The notes beneath the pieces were generated by a model. That model was not told where the DNA came from. It was given only the letters and a program-made list of their open reading frames with translations, and did not search any database. A stretch of DNA of 15,636 bases from an uncultured Pedobacter sp. (lineage in GTDB: Bacteria > Bacteroidota > Bacteroidia > Sphingobacteriales > Sphingobacteriaceae), in contig CALLKE010000012.1 of NCBI GenBank assembly GCA_938008555.1, positions 1-15,636 of the forward strand, in the 5' to 3' direction. This document shows, piece by piece, positions 7,403 to 14,759 of the stretch (position 1 is the first letter of the stretch; every line of letters begins with the position of its first letter). A program made the translations under genes and the position numbers.

Positions 7403-8875
7403 ATGAGCAAGGGTTTAACAAGCCGAAGTGATGATTATTCGCAATGGTATAATGAGTTAGTAACTAAGGCTGATCTTGCCGAGCACTCGGCTGTGAGGGG
7501 ATGTATGGTGATCAAGCCATACGGATATTCTATCTGGGAAAAAATGCAAGCTGCCTTGGATCAAATGTTCAAAGATACAGGACATAGCAATGCTTATTTT
7601 CCACTATTTATTCCGAAATCATTTTTTTCAAAAGAAGCATCTCACGTGGAAGGTTTCGCAACAGAATGTGCTGTGGTAACACATTACCGTCTTAAAAATG
7701 ATGGCAAAGGAAGCATTGTTGTTGATGAAAATGCCAAATTAGAGGAAGAGCTTATTGTGCGTCCAACGTCTGAAACAATTATCTGGAATACGTATAAAGG
7801 TTGGATACAGTCTTATCGGGATTTGCCTATTCTGGTGAATCAATGGGCAAATGTGGTTCGCTGGGAAATGCGGACGCGGTTGTTCCTACGTACTGCCGAA
7901 TTTTTATGGCAAGAGGGGCATACTGCACATGCGACTGCTCAGGAAGCGATTGAGGAAACCGAGCGTATGCTTGAAGTATATGCTGACTTTGCCGAAAATT
8001 GGATGGCGATGCCTGTTGTACGTGGACGAAAAACAGCAAGCGAACGTTTTGCTGGTGCATTGGACACGTATTGTATCGAAGCATTGATGCAAGATGGAAA
8101 AGCTTTGCAGGCGGGTACTTCACACTTTTTGGGTCAGAATTTTGCAAAAGCATTTGATGTGAAATTTGCCAATAAAGAAGGTAAACTAGATCATGTTTGG
8201 GCCACTTCTTGGGGTGTTTCTACACGTCTGATTGGTGCTTTGATTATGGCTCACTCAGATGATTCGGGCTTGGTTTTACCTCCCAAACTAGCACCCATAC
8301 AAGTAGTAATTATACCTGTACACAAAACAGAGGCAGAGCTTGATCAAATTACTGCCATTGCAAAAGAGTTGTCTGCCCAATTGAAAAAGAGAAATATTTC
8401 TGTAAAATACGACAGTCGAGATACACAACGTCCTGGATTTAAATTTGCTGAATATGAGATGAAAGGTGTACCCGTACGTTTGGCAATCGGTGCACGTGAT
8501 CTGGAAAATGGAACTGTTGAGATTGTTCGTAGAGACACTAAAGAAAAGCAAACAATTAATCGCGATAATCTGGATCAGTTTATTGAGGATTTACTGGGAG
8601 ATATTCAGTCTAATATCTATGCGAAAGCACTTCGTTTTAGAAACCAAAACACACGTGAGGTAAACTCATATGATGAATTTAAACGAGTTTTGGACGAACA
8701 ACCGGGTTTCGTTTCAGCTCACTGGGATGGTACTCCAGAAACTGAAAAGCAGATAAAAGATGAAACTAAAGCAACCATACGTTGCATCCCATTGAATAAC
8801 AAACAGGAAGAGGGCAAGTGTATAATTACTGGGAAGCCTTCGTCTCAACGAGTGCTATTTGCGAGAGCATATTAA
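7403..8875 (+). CDS. proS: Prolyl-tRNA synthetase, short archaeal/eukaryote-like type
   Basis: Class II aminoacyl-tRNA synthetase that charges tRNA-Pro; cytoplasmic. Seen: 490 aa, with the class II core VRPTSETIIWNTYKGWIQSY, motif 2 in VVRWEMRTRLFLRTAEFLWQ followed by EGHTAHA, and motif 3 in GVSTRLIGALIMAHSD. An anticodon-binding domain starts near APIQVVIIPVHK, and a C-terminal domain ends in RVLFARAY with a terminal tyrosine. The length and C-terminal extension match the archaeal/eukaryote-like class (ProRS type 3), which is common in Bacteroidota; the bacterial INS editing domain between motifs 2 and 3 is absent. Only two cysteines (in IRCIP and GKCII) remain visible in the C-terminal domain, so zinc binding there is doubtful. 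It has its own promoter-like box upstream. Confidence 0.96.
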   Translation: MSKGLTSRSDDYSQWYNELVTKADLAEHSAVRGCMVIKPYGYSIWEKMQAALDQMFKDTGHSNAYFPLFIPKSFFSKEASHVEGFATECAVVTHYRLKNDGKGSIVVDENAKLEEELIVRPTSETIIWNTYKGWIQSYRDLPILVNQWANVVRWEMRTRLFLRTAEFLWQEGHTAHATAQEAIEETERMLEVYADFAENWMAMPVVRGRKTASERFAGALDTYCIEALMQDGKALQAGTSHFLGQNFAKAFDVKFANKEGKLDHVWATSWGVSTRLIGALIMAHSDDSGLVLPPKLAPIQVVIIPVHKTEAELDQITAIAKELSAQLKKRNISVKYDSRDTQRPGFKFAEYEMKGVPVRLAIGARDLENGTVEIVRRDTKEKQTINRDNLDQFIEDLLGDIQSNIYAKALRFRNQNTREVNSYDEFKRVLDEQPGFVSAHWDGTPETEKQIKDETKATIRCIPLNNKQEEGKCIITGKPSSQRVLFARAY

Positions 8876-8942
8876 GAAAATCTGATTTAGAAGGTCTATA
8901 CTTTGAATGGTATTTCTAAGGAACAAGTTATAGTATGATATC

Positions 8943-10082
8943 ATGAAATTCGGAACAAAGGCAATACATGCTGGTCAGCATCCAGACCCGACAACAGGGG
9001 CTATTATGACTCCTATTTATCAAACATCCACCTATTGGCAAGAGTCACCAGGCAAGCACCAAGGATATGCATATGCACGAGGCAAAAATCCTACACGAAA
9101 AGCACTAGAAGATTGTTTGGCAGCATTAGAAAATGCAACATATGGACTGGCTTTTTCTAGTGGGATGGGAGCCACAGATGCTGTCATCAAACTACTTCGT
9201 CCTGGTGATGAAGTGATCACGGGGAATGATTTGTATGGGGGATCCTATCGGATGTTCACCAAAGTTTTTGCCAACTATGGAATCAAATTCCATTTTATCG
9301 ATATGGCCGACGCAAATAATATTCACAATTATGTGAATGATAAGACGAAGCTATTGTGGATAGAAACACCTACGAATCCAACGATGCAAATAGTAGATAT
9401 TGAGGCTGTATCTAAAATTGCTAAAGCCAATCAGCTTATTTTTGCAGTTGATAACACCTTTGCCTCGCCTTATCTTCAAAATCCGATAAACTTAGGTGCT
9501 GATATCGTCATGCATTCAGTGACTAAATATTTAGGTGGGCATTCAGATGTAGTCATGGGAGCTTTACTCACGAATGATGAAAAACTATATGAACAATTGG
9601 CTTTTATACATAATTCATGTGGTGCAACACCTGGGCCGATGGATAGTTTTTTGGTTTTACGTGGAATCAAAACACTGCATCTACGGATGAAAGCCCATTG
9701 TGAGAACGGTCGCCAGATTGCAGCATTTCTGAAATCGCATCCTCGAGTAGATAAACTGTATTGGCCAGGTTTTACAGATCATCCTAATCATGAGATCGCC
9801 AAAAAACAAATGCGTGATTTCGGTGGAATGGTTTCGTTCACGACGAAGGGTGCTGATTTGAAAGAAACTTTTCGTATTGCATCCTCTTTCAAAGTATTTT
9901 CCTTGGCCGAATCATTAGGAGGAGTCGAGTCTTTGATTAATCATCCGGCGAGTATGACACATGCATCCATTCCCAAAGAAGAGCGCGAAAAAGCAGGAGT
10001 CGTGGATAGTTTGTTGCGATTGAGTGTCGGAGTGGAAGATATTGAAGATTTATTAGCCGATTTGAAGCAAGCACTTGACTAA
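8943..10082 (+). CDS. Cystathionine gamma-synthase/gamma-lyase family PLP enzyme
   Basis: Trans-sulfuration enzyme of the Cys/Met-metabolism PLP family, acting on O-acyl-homoserine and cysteine (synthase) or on cystathionine (lyase). Seen: 379 aa, full length, with AYARGKNPTRKALEDCLAAL (43-62), the PLP phosphate/stacking region FSSGMGATDA and DLYGGSYR, TPTNPTMQIVDI, the AVDNTFASPYLQNP Asp that contacts the pyridine nitrogen, the PLP lysine K195 in SVTKYLGGHSDVVMGA, and the substrate-site C-terminus SLAESLGGVESLINHPASMT and LLRLSVGVED. Synthase (metB) and lyase (mccB/CGL) cannot be told apart from sequence inspection, so I leave out a symbol. ATG at 8943, preceded by a weak purine stretch AAGGAACAAG. 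A DUF2400 gene starts 6 bases after its stop, indicating one transcript. Confidence 0.9.
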   Translation: MKFGTKAIHAGQHPDPTTGAIMTPIYQTSTYWQESPGKHQGYAYARGKNPTRKALEDCLAALENATYGLAFSSGMGATDAVIKLLRPGDEVITGNDLYGGSYRMFTKVFANYGIKFHFIDMADANNIHNYVNDKTKLLWIETPTNPTMQIVDIEAVSKIAKANQLIFAVDNTFASPYLQNPINLGADIVMHSVTKYLGGHSDVVMGALLTNDEKLYEQLAFIHNSCGATPGPMDSFLVLRGIKTLHLRMKAHCENGRQIAAFLKSHPRVDKLYWPGFTDHPNHEIAKKQMRDFGGMVSFTTKGADLKETFRIASSFKVFSLAESLGGVESLINHPASMTHASIPKEEREKAGVVDSLLRLSVGVEDIEDLLADLKQALD

Positions 10083-10088
10083 ACTTGG

Positions 10089-10904
10089 ATGCTCAATAAT
10101 AGAAGTATAAATCACTTTCCTTTTTTGAGAGATCATGATGAGCGTTTAAAGGATTTTTTAGACGCCAAAAGCAATCAATATAATCGATCTGATTTTATTG
10201 AGAACGATCCCATTATGATACCTCATCAATTCTCTCTTAAGCAGGATGTGGAGATTACAGGCTTTTGGGCAGCAATTTTGGCTTGGGGACAACGTATCAC
10301 GATTATTAATAAGTCAAAAGAGTTGATTCGTTTGATGGATGGGGCTCCTTACGATTTTATCAAAAATCATCAAGAGACAGACCTTAAACGATTTTGTGCT
10401 TTTAAACATCGTACGTTTAATGATACGGATACACTTTACTTTATCGAGTTTTTTAAGCAGCACTATCAACAATCTGATACGCTTGAAACGGCATTTTGCC
10501 CAGATATAAAGATCAAGAATTGGGGTGCTGAGCAGGCCTTAAATCATTTTCGAAAAACGTTCTTCTCAATCACTGATTTTCCTAAACGGACGATGAAGCA
10601 TGTGTCATCACCTTTACAAAAATCAACATGCAAACGTCTTAATATGTTTTTACGCTGGATGGTTCGCTTTGATGATCGAGGGGTTGATTTTGGTATTTGG
10701 AAGCGGATGAAACCTGCATCACTCGTTTGTCCTTGCGATGTGCATGTAGATCGAGTAGCTCGTCGATTGGGTTTGATTAATCGTAAACAAACTGATTGGC
10801 AAACGGCCATCGAACTAACCGACCGCTTACGTGAATTTGATGCAAATGATCCAGTGAAATACGATTTTGCATTATTTGGCTTGGGTGTAGAAGAGAAATT
10901 TTGA
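10089..10904 (+). CDS. TIGR02757 (DUF2400) family protein, possibly DNA-glycosylase-like
   Basis: Conserved protein of unknown function frequent in Bacteroidota. Seen: 271 aa, usual length, with IPHQFSLKQDVEITGFWAAI (44-63), LAWGQRITIINKS, GAPYDFIKNH, FKHRTFNDTDTLYFIEFF, STCKRLNMFLRWMVR (179-193), the invariant-looking VDFGIWKRMKP, then CDVHVDRVARRLGLI (216-230) and PVKYDFALFGLG. The CDVHVDRVARRLGL stretch resembles the catalytic-Asp region of HhH-GPD DNA glycosylases (for example VDTHVFRVxxR in endonuclease III), and K182 sits upstream where Ogg/AGOG enzymes carry a catalytic lysine. A DNA-repair role is my inference only. It starts with ATG 6 bases after the Cys/Met PLP enzyme gene. Confidence 0.88.
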   Translation: MLNNRSINHFPFLRDHDERLKDFLDAKSNQYNRSDFIENDPIMIPHQFSLKQDVEITGFWAAILAWGQRITIINKSKELIRLMDGAPYDFIKNHQETDLKRFCAFKHRTFNDTDTLYFIEFFKQHYQQSDTLETAFCPDIKIKNWGAEQALNHFRKTFFSITDFPKRTMKHVSSPLQKSTCKRLNMFLRWMVRFDDRGVDFGIWKRMKPASLVCPCDVHVDRVARRLGLINRKQTDWQTAIELTDRLREFDANDPVKYDFALFGLGVEEKF

Positions 10905-11001
10905 TTTGATGATCAACCTGAGCGTATTTCTGATTGAGGAATGATGTTCAAGTTTGTCATTCATTTCCCTCTGAACCACCTCTTTTGTAAATATTTGTGA
11001 T

Positions 11002-11517
11002 ATGGTTACTTTTGCTACACTCATTCATCGTTTCGGGCAGATGGGCGAAAAAACAGGTTGGACATATGTGGATATTTCAAATGATATAGTTCAGCAGTTA
11101 AATCCTGAAACCAAAAAAAGCTTCAGAGTAAAAGGAATGTTAGATCGTGTTCCTATTAATGGATTGGCTTTACTGCCTATGGGGGATGGCAGTTTTATCT
11201 TACCATTGAATGCAGGTCTGAGAAAAAAGCTTAAAAAGGCGGAAGGAAGTATGCTTCAGCTTAGCTTGGAAGAGGATAAGAATTTTAAAATAGACATCCC
11301 TGACGATCTGCGTATATGTTTGGAGCAGGAATCTGTTTGGCAGAGCTTTGATCAGTTGACTAAATCACATCGAAATTATTTTATCAATTGGATAAATAGT
11401 GCGAAGACGATCGAAACACGCACAAAGCGAATTGGGATGACGGTGAATGCGATGCTTATGGGGTTTGATTATGGGCAAATGATACGTCACGAGCGAGGAA
11501 AAAATGACCCAGACTGA
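11002..11517 (+). CDS. DUF1905 / YdeI-OmpD-associated family protein
   Basis: Small cytoplasmic protein of unknown biochemical role. Seen: 171 aa, no signal peptide or membrane segment. The N-terminal DUF1905 beta-barrel-like part covers roughly residues 3-95 with GEKTGWTYVDI (15-25), KKSFRVKGMLD (38-48), ALLPMGDGSFILPLNA (56-71) and LRKKLKKAEGS (73-83). The C-terminal part resembles the YdeI/OmpD-associated domain with KSHRNYFINWINSAKTIETR (121-140) and TKRIGMTVNAML (141-152). The family name 'bacteriocin-protection' comes from distant YdeI relatives and should not be taken as its function. It starts at ATG 11002, 97 bases after the DUF2400 gene, with no clear promoter box at a sensible distance. 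Confidence 0.85.
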   Translation: MVTFATLIHRFGQMGEKTGWTYVDISNDIVQQLNPETKKSFRVKGMLDRVPINGLALLPMGDGSFILPLNAGLRKKLKKAEGSMLQLSLEEDKNFKIDIPDDLRICLEQESVWQSFDQLTKSHRNYFINWINSAKTIETRTKRIGMTVNAMLMGFDYGQMIRHERGKNDPD

Positions 11518-11563
11518 AAAAATATAGGCGCGCCGAAAGTGGCCACGTTTAGAAACATATTGA

Positions 11564-12469
11564 ATGTATAAAAAGAAACTCTGGAGTTTTTGTAAACTCT
11601 TTTTAAAATTTTTGGTTACCGGTGTGTCTTTATACTTAGTTTTTAGAAAAGTAAAGCTCACGGATATAAAAGAAGCATTTAGTAATGCTGATGTTTTATA
11701 CCTATTGATTGCGCTCTTATTCTTTGTTATCTCACAGATTATTGCCTCATTGAGGCTAAACACATTTTTTAAAAGTATCGGGCTGCAGCTTTCAGGAGCA
11801 CTTAATTTTAAAGTGTATCTGCTTGGAATGTTCTACAATTTATTTTTACCCGGTGGGATAGGGGGAGATGGGTATAAAGTGTTTCTTTTGAAAAAAAAAT
11901 ACAATGCGCGAGGGCGAGATCTGTTTTCCTCTATTTTCTTTGACAGACTTAGTGGCTTATGGGCATTAAGTTTGATTACTTCCGTGATGATTGTGTTTAT
12001 TCCCACTTTGGGTATTCCCAATTGGTTGCCTATTCTCATAGTTGTTTTAGGAACAGTCGTTTATTGGCTAACAATTTATTTTTGTTTCAATCAGTATAGT
12101 ACTCATTTCTTACCTACTCATGTGAAGGCTCTTTTTGTGCAATCGATGCAGGTGATTTGTGCTATTTTTTTACTTCGAGCACTGCATCTCGATGGAAAGT
12201 ATACTCCTTACTTACTGGTATTCATGGTATCATCTTTAGTTGCTGTTTTTCCTTTCACAGTCGGTGGTTTGGGGGCTAGGGAGTTAGTTTTTGTGTATGG
12301 AGCAAATTATTTGGCGTTAAATCAACATACGGCTGTGCTGATAAGCTTATTATTTTATTGCATTTCGGCGCTGATGTGCCTCAGTGGGGTTTATTATGTT
12401 TTTAATCCGCAAAAACTAGAAGAGAGAGAACAGCAGCTATTCTCTGGCCTTGTAGAAAATGATATGTAA
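11564..12469 (+). CDS. Lysylphosphatidylglycerol synthase TM region-like (UPF0104) membrane protein
   Basis: Polytopic inner-membrane protein of the LPG_synthase_TM/UPF0104 group, 301 aa. Seen: about eight hydrophobic segments (roughly residues 8-28, 44-65, 83-108, 130-150, 154-175, 188-206, 213-247, 255-280). The family signature GMFYNLFLPGGIGGDGYKVF lies at 88-107, FFDRLSGLWAL at 126-135, and the second glycine-rich motif FPFTVGGLGARE at 229-240. Members include the membrane half of MprF and proteins near glycolipid or polysaccharide genes, where they are thought to handle lipid-linked substrates. The soluble catalytic half of MprF is absent, so lysyl-PG synthesis is not supported. It starts with ATG 46 bases after the DUF1905 gene and ends before a strong bidirectional hairpin. 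Confidence 0.88.
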   Translation: MYKKKLWSFCKLFLKFLVTGVSLYLVFRKVKLTDIKEAFSNADVLYLLIALLFFVISQIIASLRLNTFFKSIGLQLSGALNFKVYLLGMFYNLFLPGGIGGDGYKVFLLKKKYNARGRDLFSSIFFDRLSGLWALSLITSVMIVFIPTLGIPNWLPILIVVLGTVVYWLTIYFCFNQYSTHFLPTHVKALFVQSMQVICAIFLLRALHLDGKYTPYLLVFMVSSLVAVFPFTVGGLGARELVFVYGANYLALNQHTAVLISLLFYCISALMCLSGVYYVFNPQKLEEREQQLFSGLVENDM

Positions 12470-12502
12470 TTGCTTTTGTGCATATATCCTTTCCCAATAA
12501 CA

Positions 12503-12542
12503 AAAAGGGTGAGTCAAATATTGCTTTTTGATTCACCCTTTT
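12503..12542. terminator. Bidirectional intrinsic terminator between converging genes
   Basis: Inverted repeat with 15-base arms (12503-12517, AAAAGGGTGAGTCAA; 12528-12542, TTGATTCACCCTTTT) pairing with one G-T wobble, plus one more A-T pair inside, and an 8-base loop. The A-run on one side and T-run on the other give a U-tail on both strands. It lies 33 bases after the UPF0104 gene stop and 15 bases after the gmd stop, serving both. Confidence 0.9.
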
Positions 12543-12557
12543 GAATTTTGAGGACTA

Positions 12558-13694
12558 TTATTCAAAGTAGTTTAACACATTAAATCCACCTTGTTTGAGA
12601 TATTCATCTTTTTTCATCAAAAGTAAATCTGACTGTACCATCTCTTGCACCAATGCTGGAAGATCATATTTTGGCTTCCATCCTAATTGAGTTTTAGATT
12701 TGGTAGGGTCACCTAGGAGTAGGTCCACTTCTGTAGGTCGGAAATATTGAGGGTCCACTTTTACGACTGTTTGCCCCAGTTTTAATTGATCCATATTAAG
12801 ACCAAGATCAGTGCATTTTACCATATCTAAATCAATGATGACCCCACGTTCAAGTTCATCTTTTCCACTAAACTCAATTTCAATCCCGAGCTCTGCGAAA
12901 GTCATTTGTACAAAATCTCGTACTGATGTGGTTACTCCGGTGGCTATTACGTAGTCTTCTGGTTTTTCTTGCTGCAGTATGAGCCACATAGCTTCCACAT
13001 AATCTTTGGCGTGTCCCCAGTCGCGTTGAGCAGATAGGTTACCTAAAAAAAGGCATTTTTGTAATCCAAGAGCTATTTTTGCTGCGGCACGTGTTATTTT
13101 TCGTGTAACAAATGTTTCGCCCCTGATTGGACTTTCGTGATTAAATAATATTCCATTGCAAGCGTATAACTTATATGCTTCCCGATAATTGACCGTGATC
13201 CAATATGCATACATCTTAGCTACTGCATAGGGAGAGCGAGGATAAAATGGTGTTGTTTCATTTTGAGGAACTGCTTGCACCAGTCCATATAATTCGGAAG
13301 TAGAAGCCTGATAAATACGTGTTTTATGATTTAATCCAAGCAGACGAACTGCTTCGAGAATTCGAAGTGTACCTATACCATCGGCATTGGCAGTATATTC
13401 GGGGGTATCAAAACTAACCTTTACGTGGCTCATTGCTGCCAGGTTATAAATCTCGTCGGGCTGTGTTTCCTGGATAATACGGATTAGGTTTGTAGAATCT
13501 GTGAGGTCTCCATAATGAAGTTTTAGATTCAGGTTATCTTCGTGTGGATCTTGATATAGATGATCTATTCGATCTGTATTGAGTAAAGAACTACGGCGTT
13601 TTAAGCCGTGAACGAAGTAGCCTTTCTTGAGAAGAAATTCAGCTAAATAAGCTCCATCTTGGCCTGTAATACCCGTTATTAAAGCAGTTTTCAT
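12558..13694 (-). CDS. gmd: GDP-mannose 4,6-dehydratase
   Basis: NADP-dependent SDR enzyme converting GDP-mannose to GDP-4-keto-6-deoxy-mannose, the precursor of GDP-fucose, GDP-rhamnose or GDP-perosamine. Seen: 378 aa from ATG 13694, with Rossmann motif GITGQDGAYLAEFLLKKGY (8-26), RRSS at 33-36, YGDLTDSTNL (61-70), NLAAMSHVKVSFD, catalytic STSELYG (131-137) and YAVAK (156-160), and FNHESPIRGETFVTRKI, all hallmarks of Gmd rather than other dehydratases. The frame stays open ten codons further to a TTG at 13724, but that codon is within the TATCTTTG promoter box and the natural MKTALITG start is at 13694. It is the last gene of the right block, 125+ bases after rfbA with its own promoter. No fcl/GDP-fucose synthase or epimerase-reductase is in the window. 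Confidence 0.96.
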   Translation of the reverse strand: MKTALITGITGQDGAYLAEFLLKKGYFVHGLKRRSSLLNTDRIDHLYQDPHEDNLNLKLHYGDLTDSTNLIRIIQETQPDEIYNLAAMSHVKVSFDTPEYTANADGIGTLRILEAVRLLGLNHKTRIYQASTSELYGLVQAVPQNETTPFYPRSPYAVAKMYAYWITVNYREAYKLYACNGILFNHESPIRGETFVTRKITRAAAKIALGLQKCLFLGNLSAQRDWGHAKDYVEAMWLILQQEKPEDYVIATGVTTSVRDFVQMTFAELGIEIEFSGKDELERGVIIDLDMVKCTDLGLNMDQLKLGQTVVKVDPQYFRPTEVDLLLGDPTKSKTQLGWKPKYDLPALVQEMVQSDLLLMKKDEYLKQGGFNVLNYFE

Positions 13695-13721
13695 ATTTTT
13701 TGTGATACGTGTTGAAAGCGT

Positions 13722-13729
13722 CAAAGATA
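13722..13729 (-). promoter_or_regulatory. Promoter -7 element upstream of gmd
   Basis: On the minus strand this reads TATCTTTG, an exact TAnnTTTG match, in the 154-base gap between rfbA and gmd. Transcription would start near 13715, about 20 bases ahead of the ATG at 13694. No clear -33 TTTG was found. It suggests gmd is transcribed separately from rfbA. Confidence 0.5.
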
Positions 13730-13848
13730 CCTTTTAATAGATAAATTGTTTTTTGTAGAGGTGACTCTTATACTGTGCATTTGTTTGTGAGAAGTTTAAT
13801 GGCCATCCTCATTTGATTAACTCATGAGGGTAATTTTACGAATAGCGA

Positions 13849-14733
13849 TCACTGCAGTGTTATTTCGTTCTTCGTTTGTATCAAGTTCAATAAATATTGA
13901 CCATAACCACTTTTAACAAGCGGATCCGCTATTTGGTGTAGCTGTGTCTTATCAATAAAGTTCATGCGGTATGCCACTTCTTCTATACACCCTATTTTAA
14001 GCCCTTGACGTTCTTCGACAATTTGAACAAACTGACTTGCTTGCATGAGTGATGCAAAAGTACCCGTGTCTAGCCAGGCTGTACCCCGACTCAAAATCCC
14101 AACCTTTAGCTTGCCTTGCTGGAGGTATTCTCTATTGATATCTGTGATCTCGTATTCGCCACGTGACGATGGACGGATATTTTTGGCAATATCGACTACT
14201 GAATTGTCATAGAAGTATAATCCAGGTACTGCATAAGTTGATTTTGGTTTTTGAGGTTTCTCTTCAATAGAAATAACCCGATTAGTTTGATCAAATTCCA
14301 CTACTCCATATCGCTCGGGATCAGAAACAGGATATGCAAACACAACCCCACCATCTGGATTGTTCATCGTTTGAAGTAGCTTAGACATCCCATCTCCATA
14401 AAAAATATTATCTCCCAATATGAGTGCTACTTTATCCTGCCCGATAAATTTTTCACCAATGACAAATGCCTGTGCAAGGCCATTTGGCACTTCTTGTACT
14501 TGATAGGAAAACTGACAACCAAGGGAGCTTCCATCACCTAATAATTTTTTAAAATTAGGTAAGTCATGTGGTGTCGAGATGATCAGTATTTCGCGGATGC
14601 CAGACAGCATCAGTGTAGATAAGGGATAGTAGATCATAGGCTTGTCGTAAACGGGCATCATTTGTTTACTCATTGCCAATGTGAGTGGGTGCAACCTAGT
14701 GCCAGAGCCACCTGCTAGTATAATTCCTTTCAA
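13849..14733 (-). CDS. rfbA: Glucose-1-phosphate thymidylyltransferase
   Basis: Couples glucose-1-phosphate and dTTP to dTDP-glucose, the first step to dTDP-L-rhamnose and other dTDP-deoxysugars for surface polysaccharide. Seen: 294 aa, typical length, with the nucleotidyltransferase signature GGSGTRLHPLT (8-18), QMMPVYDKPMIYYPLS (24-39), LGDNIFYGDG (106-115) with metal ligand D108, and EEKP, YDNSVVD and WLDTGTF further on. The canonical N-terminus MKGIILAGG is encoded with TTG as start (14733): an in-frame TAA lies four codons upstream and no ATG or GTG intervenes, so a non-ATG start is required. It lies 26 bases after the DUF3109 gene, same strand, probably one transcript. rfbB, rfbC and rfbD are absent from the window. 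Confidence 0.95.
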   Translation of the reverse strand: MKGIILAGGSGTRLHPLTLAMSKQMMPVYDKPMIYYPLSTLMLSGIREILIISTPHDLPNFKKLLGDGSSLGCQFSYQVQEVPNGLAQAFVIGEKFIGQDKVALILGDNIFYGDGMSKLLQTMNNPDGGVVFAYPVSDPERYGVVEFDQTNRVISIEEKPQKPKSTYAVPGLYFYDNSVVDIAKNIRPSSRGEYEITDINREYLQQGKLKVGILSRGTAWLDTGTFASLMQASQFVQIVEERQGLKIGCIEEVAYRMNFIDKTQLHQIADPLVKSGYGQYLLNLIQTKNEITLQ

Positions 14734-14759
14734 AGTCTTGTGTTATTAAATTATTTCAT

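Noticed and set aside
7827..8153. 108-codon minus-strand open frame inside proS
   Set aside because: Antisense to the conserved class II motif 2 region of proS; no family resemblance.
8897..8905. TATACTTTG ahead of the Cys/Met PLP enzyme gene as a promoter
   Set aside because: The gap between TA and TTTG is three bases instead of two, so it misses the TAnnTTTG consensus.
10930..10975. Imperfect GAGGAATGA / TCATTTCCCTC hairpin after the DUF2400 gene
   Set aside because: Needs a two-base bulge and has no T-run; too weak to call a terminator.
11365..11763. 132-codon minus-strand open frame spanning the end of the DUF1905 gene and the start of the UPF0104 gene
   Set aside because: It is antisense to two well-supported genes, has no recognisable domain, and its composition looks like a reverse-complement shadow.
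13807..13829. CCTCAT...ATGAGG inverted repeat between rfbA and gmd as a terminator of rfbA
   Set aside because: Only six pairs with an 11-base loop, and no T-run follows it on the minus strand.
13850..13859. CACTGCAGTG palindrome at the end of rfbA
   Set aside because: It overlaps the final codons and stop of rfbA; a ten-base palindrome explained by coding sequence.
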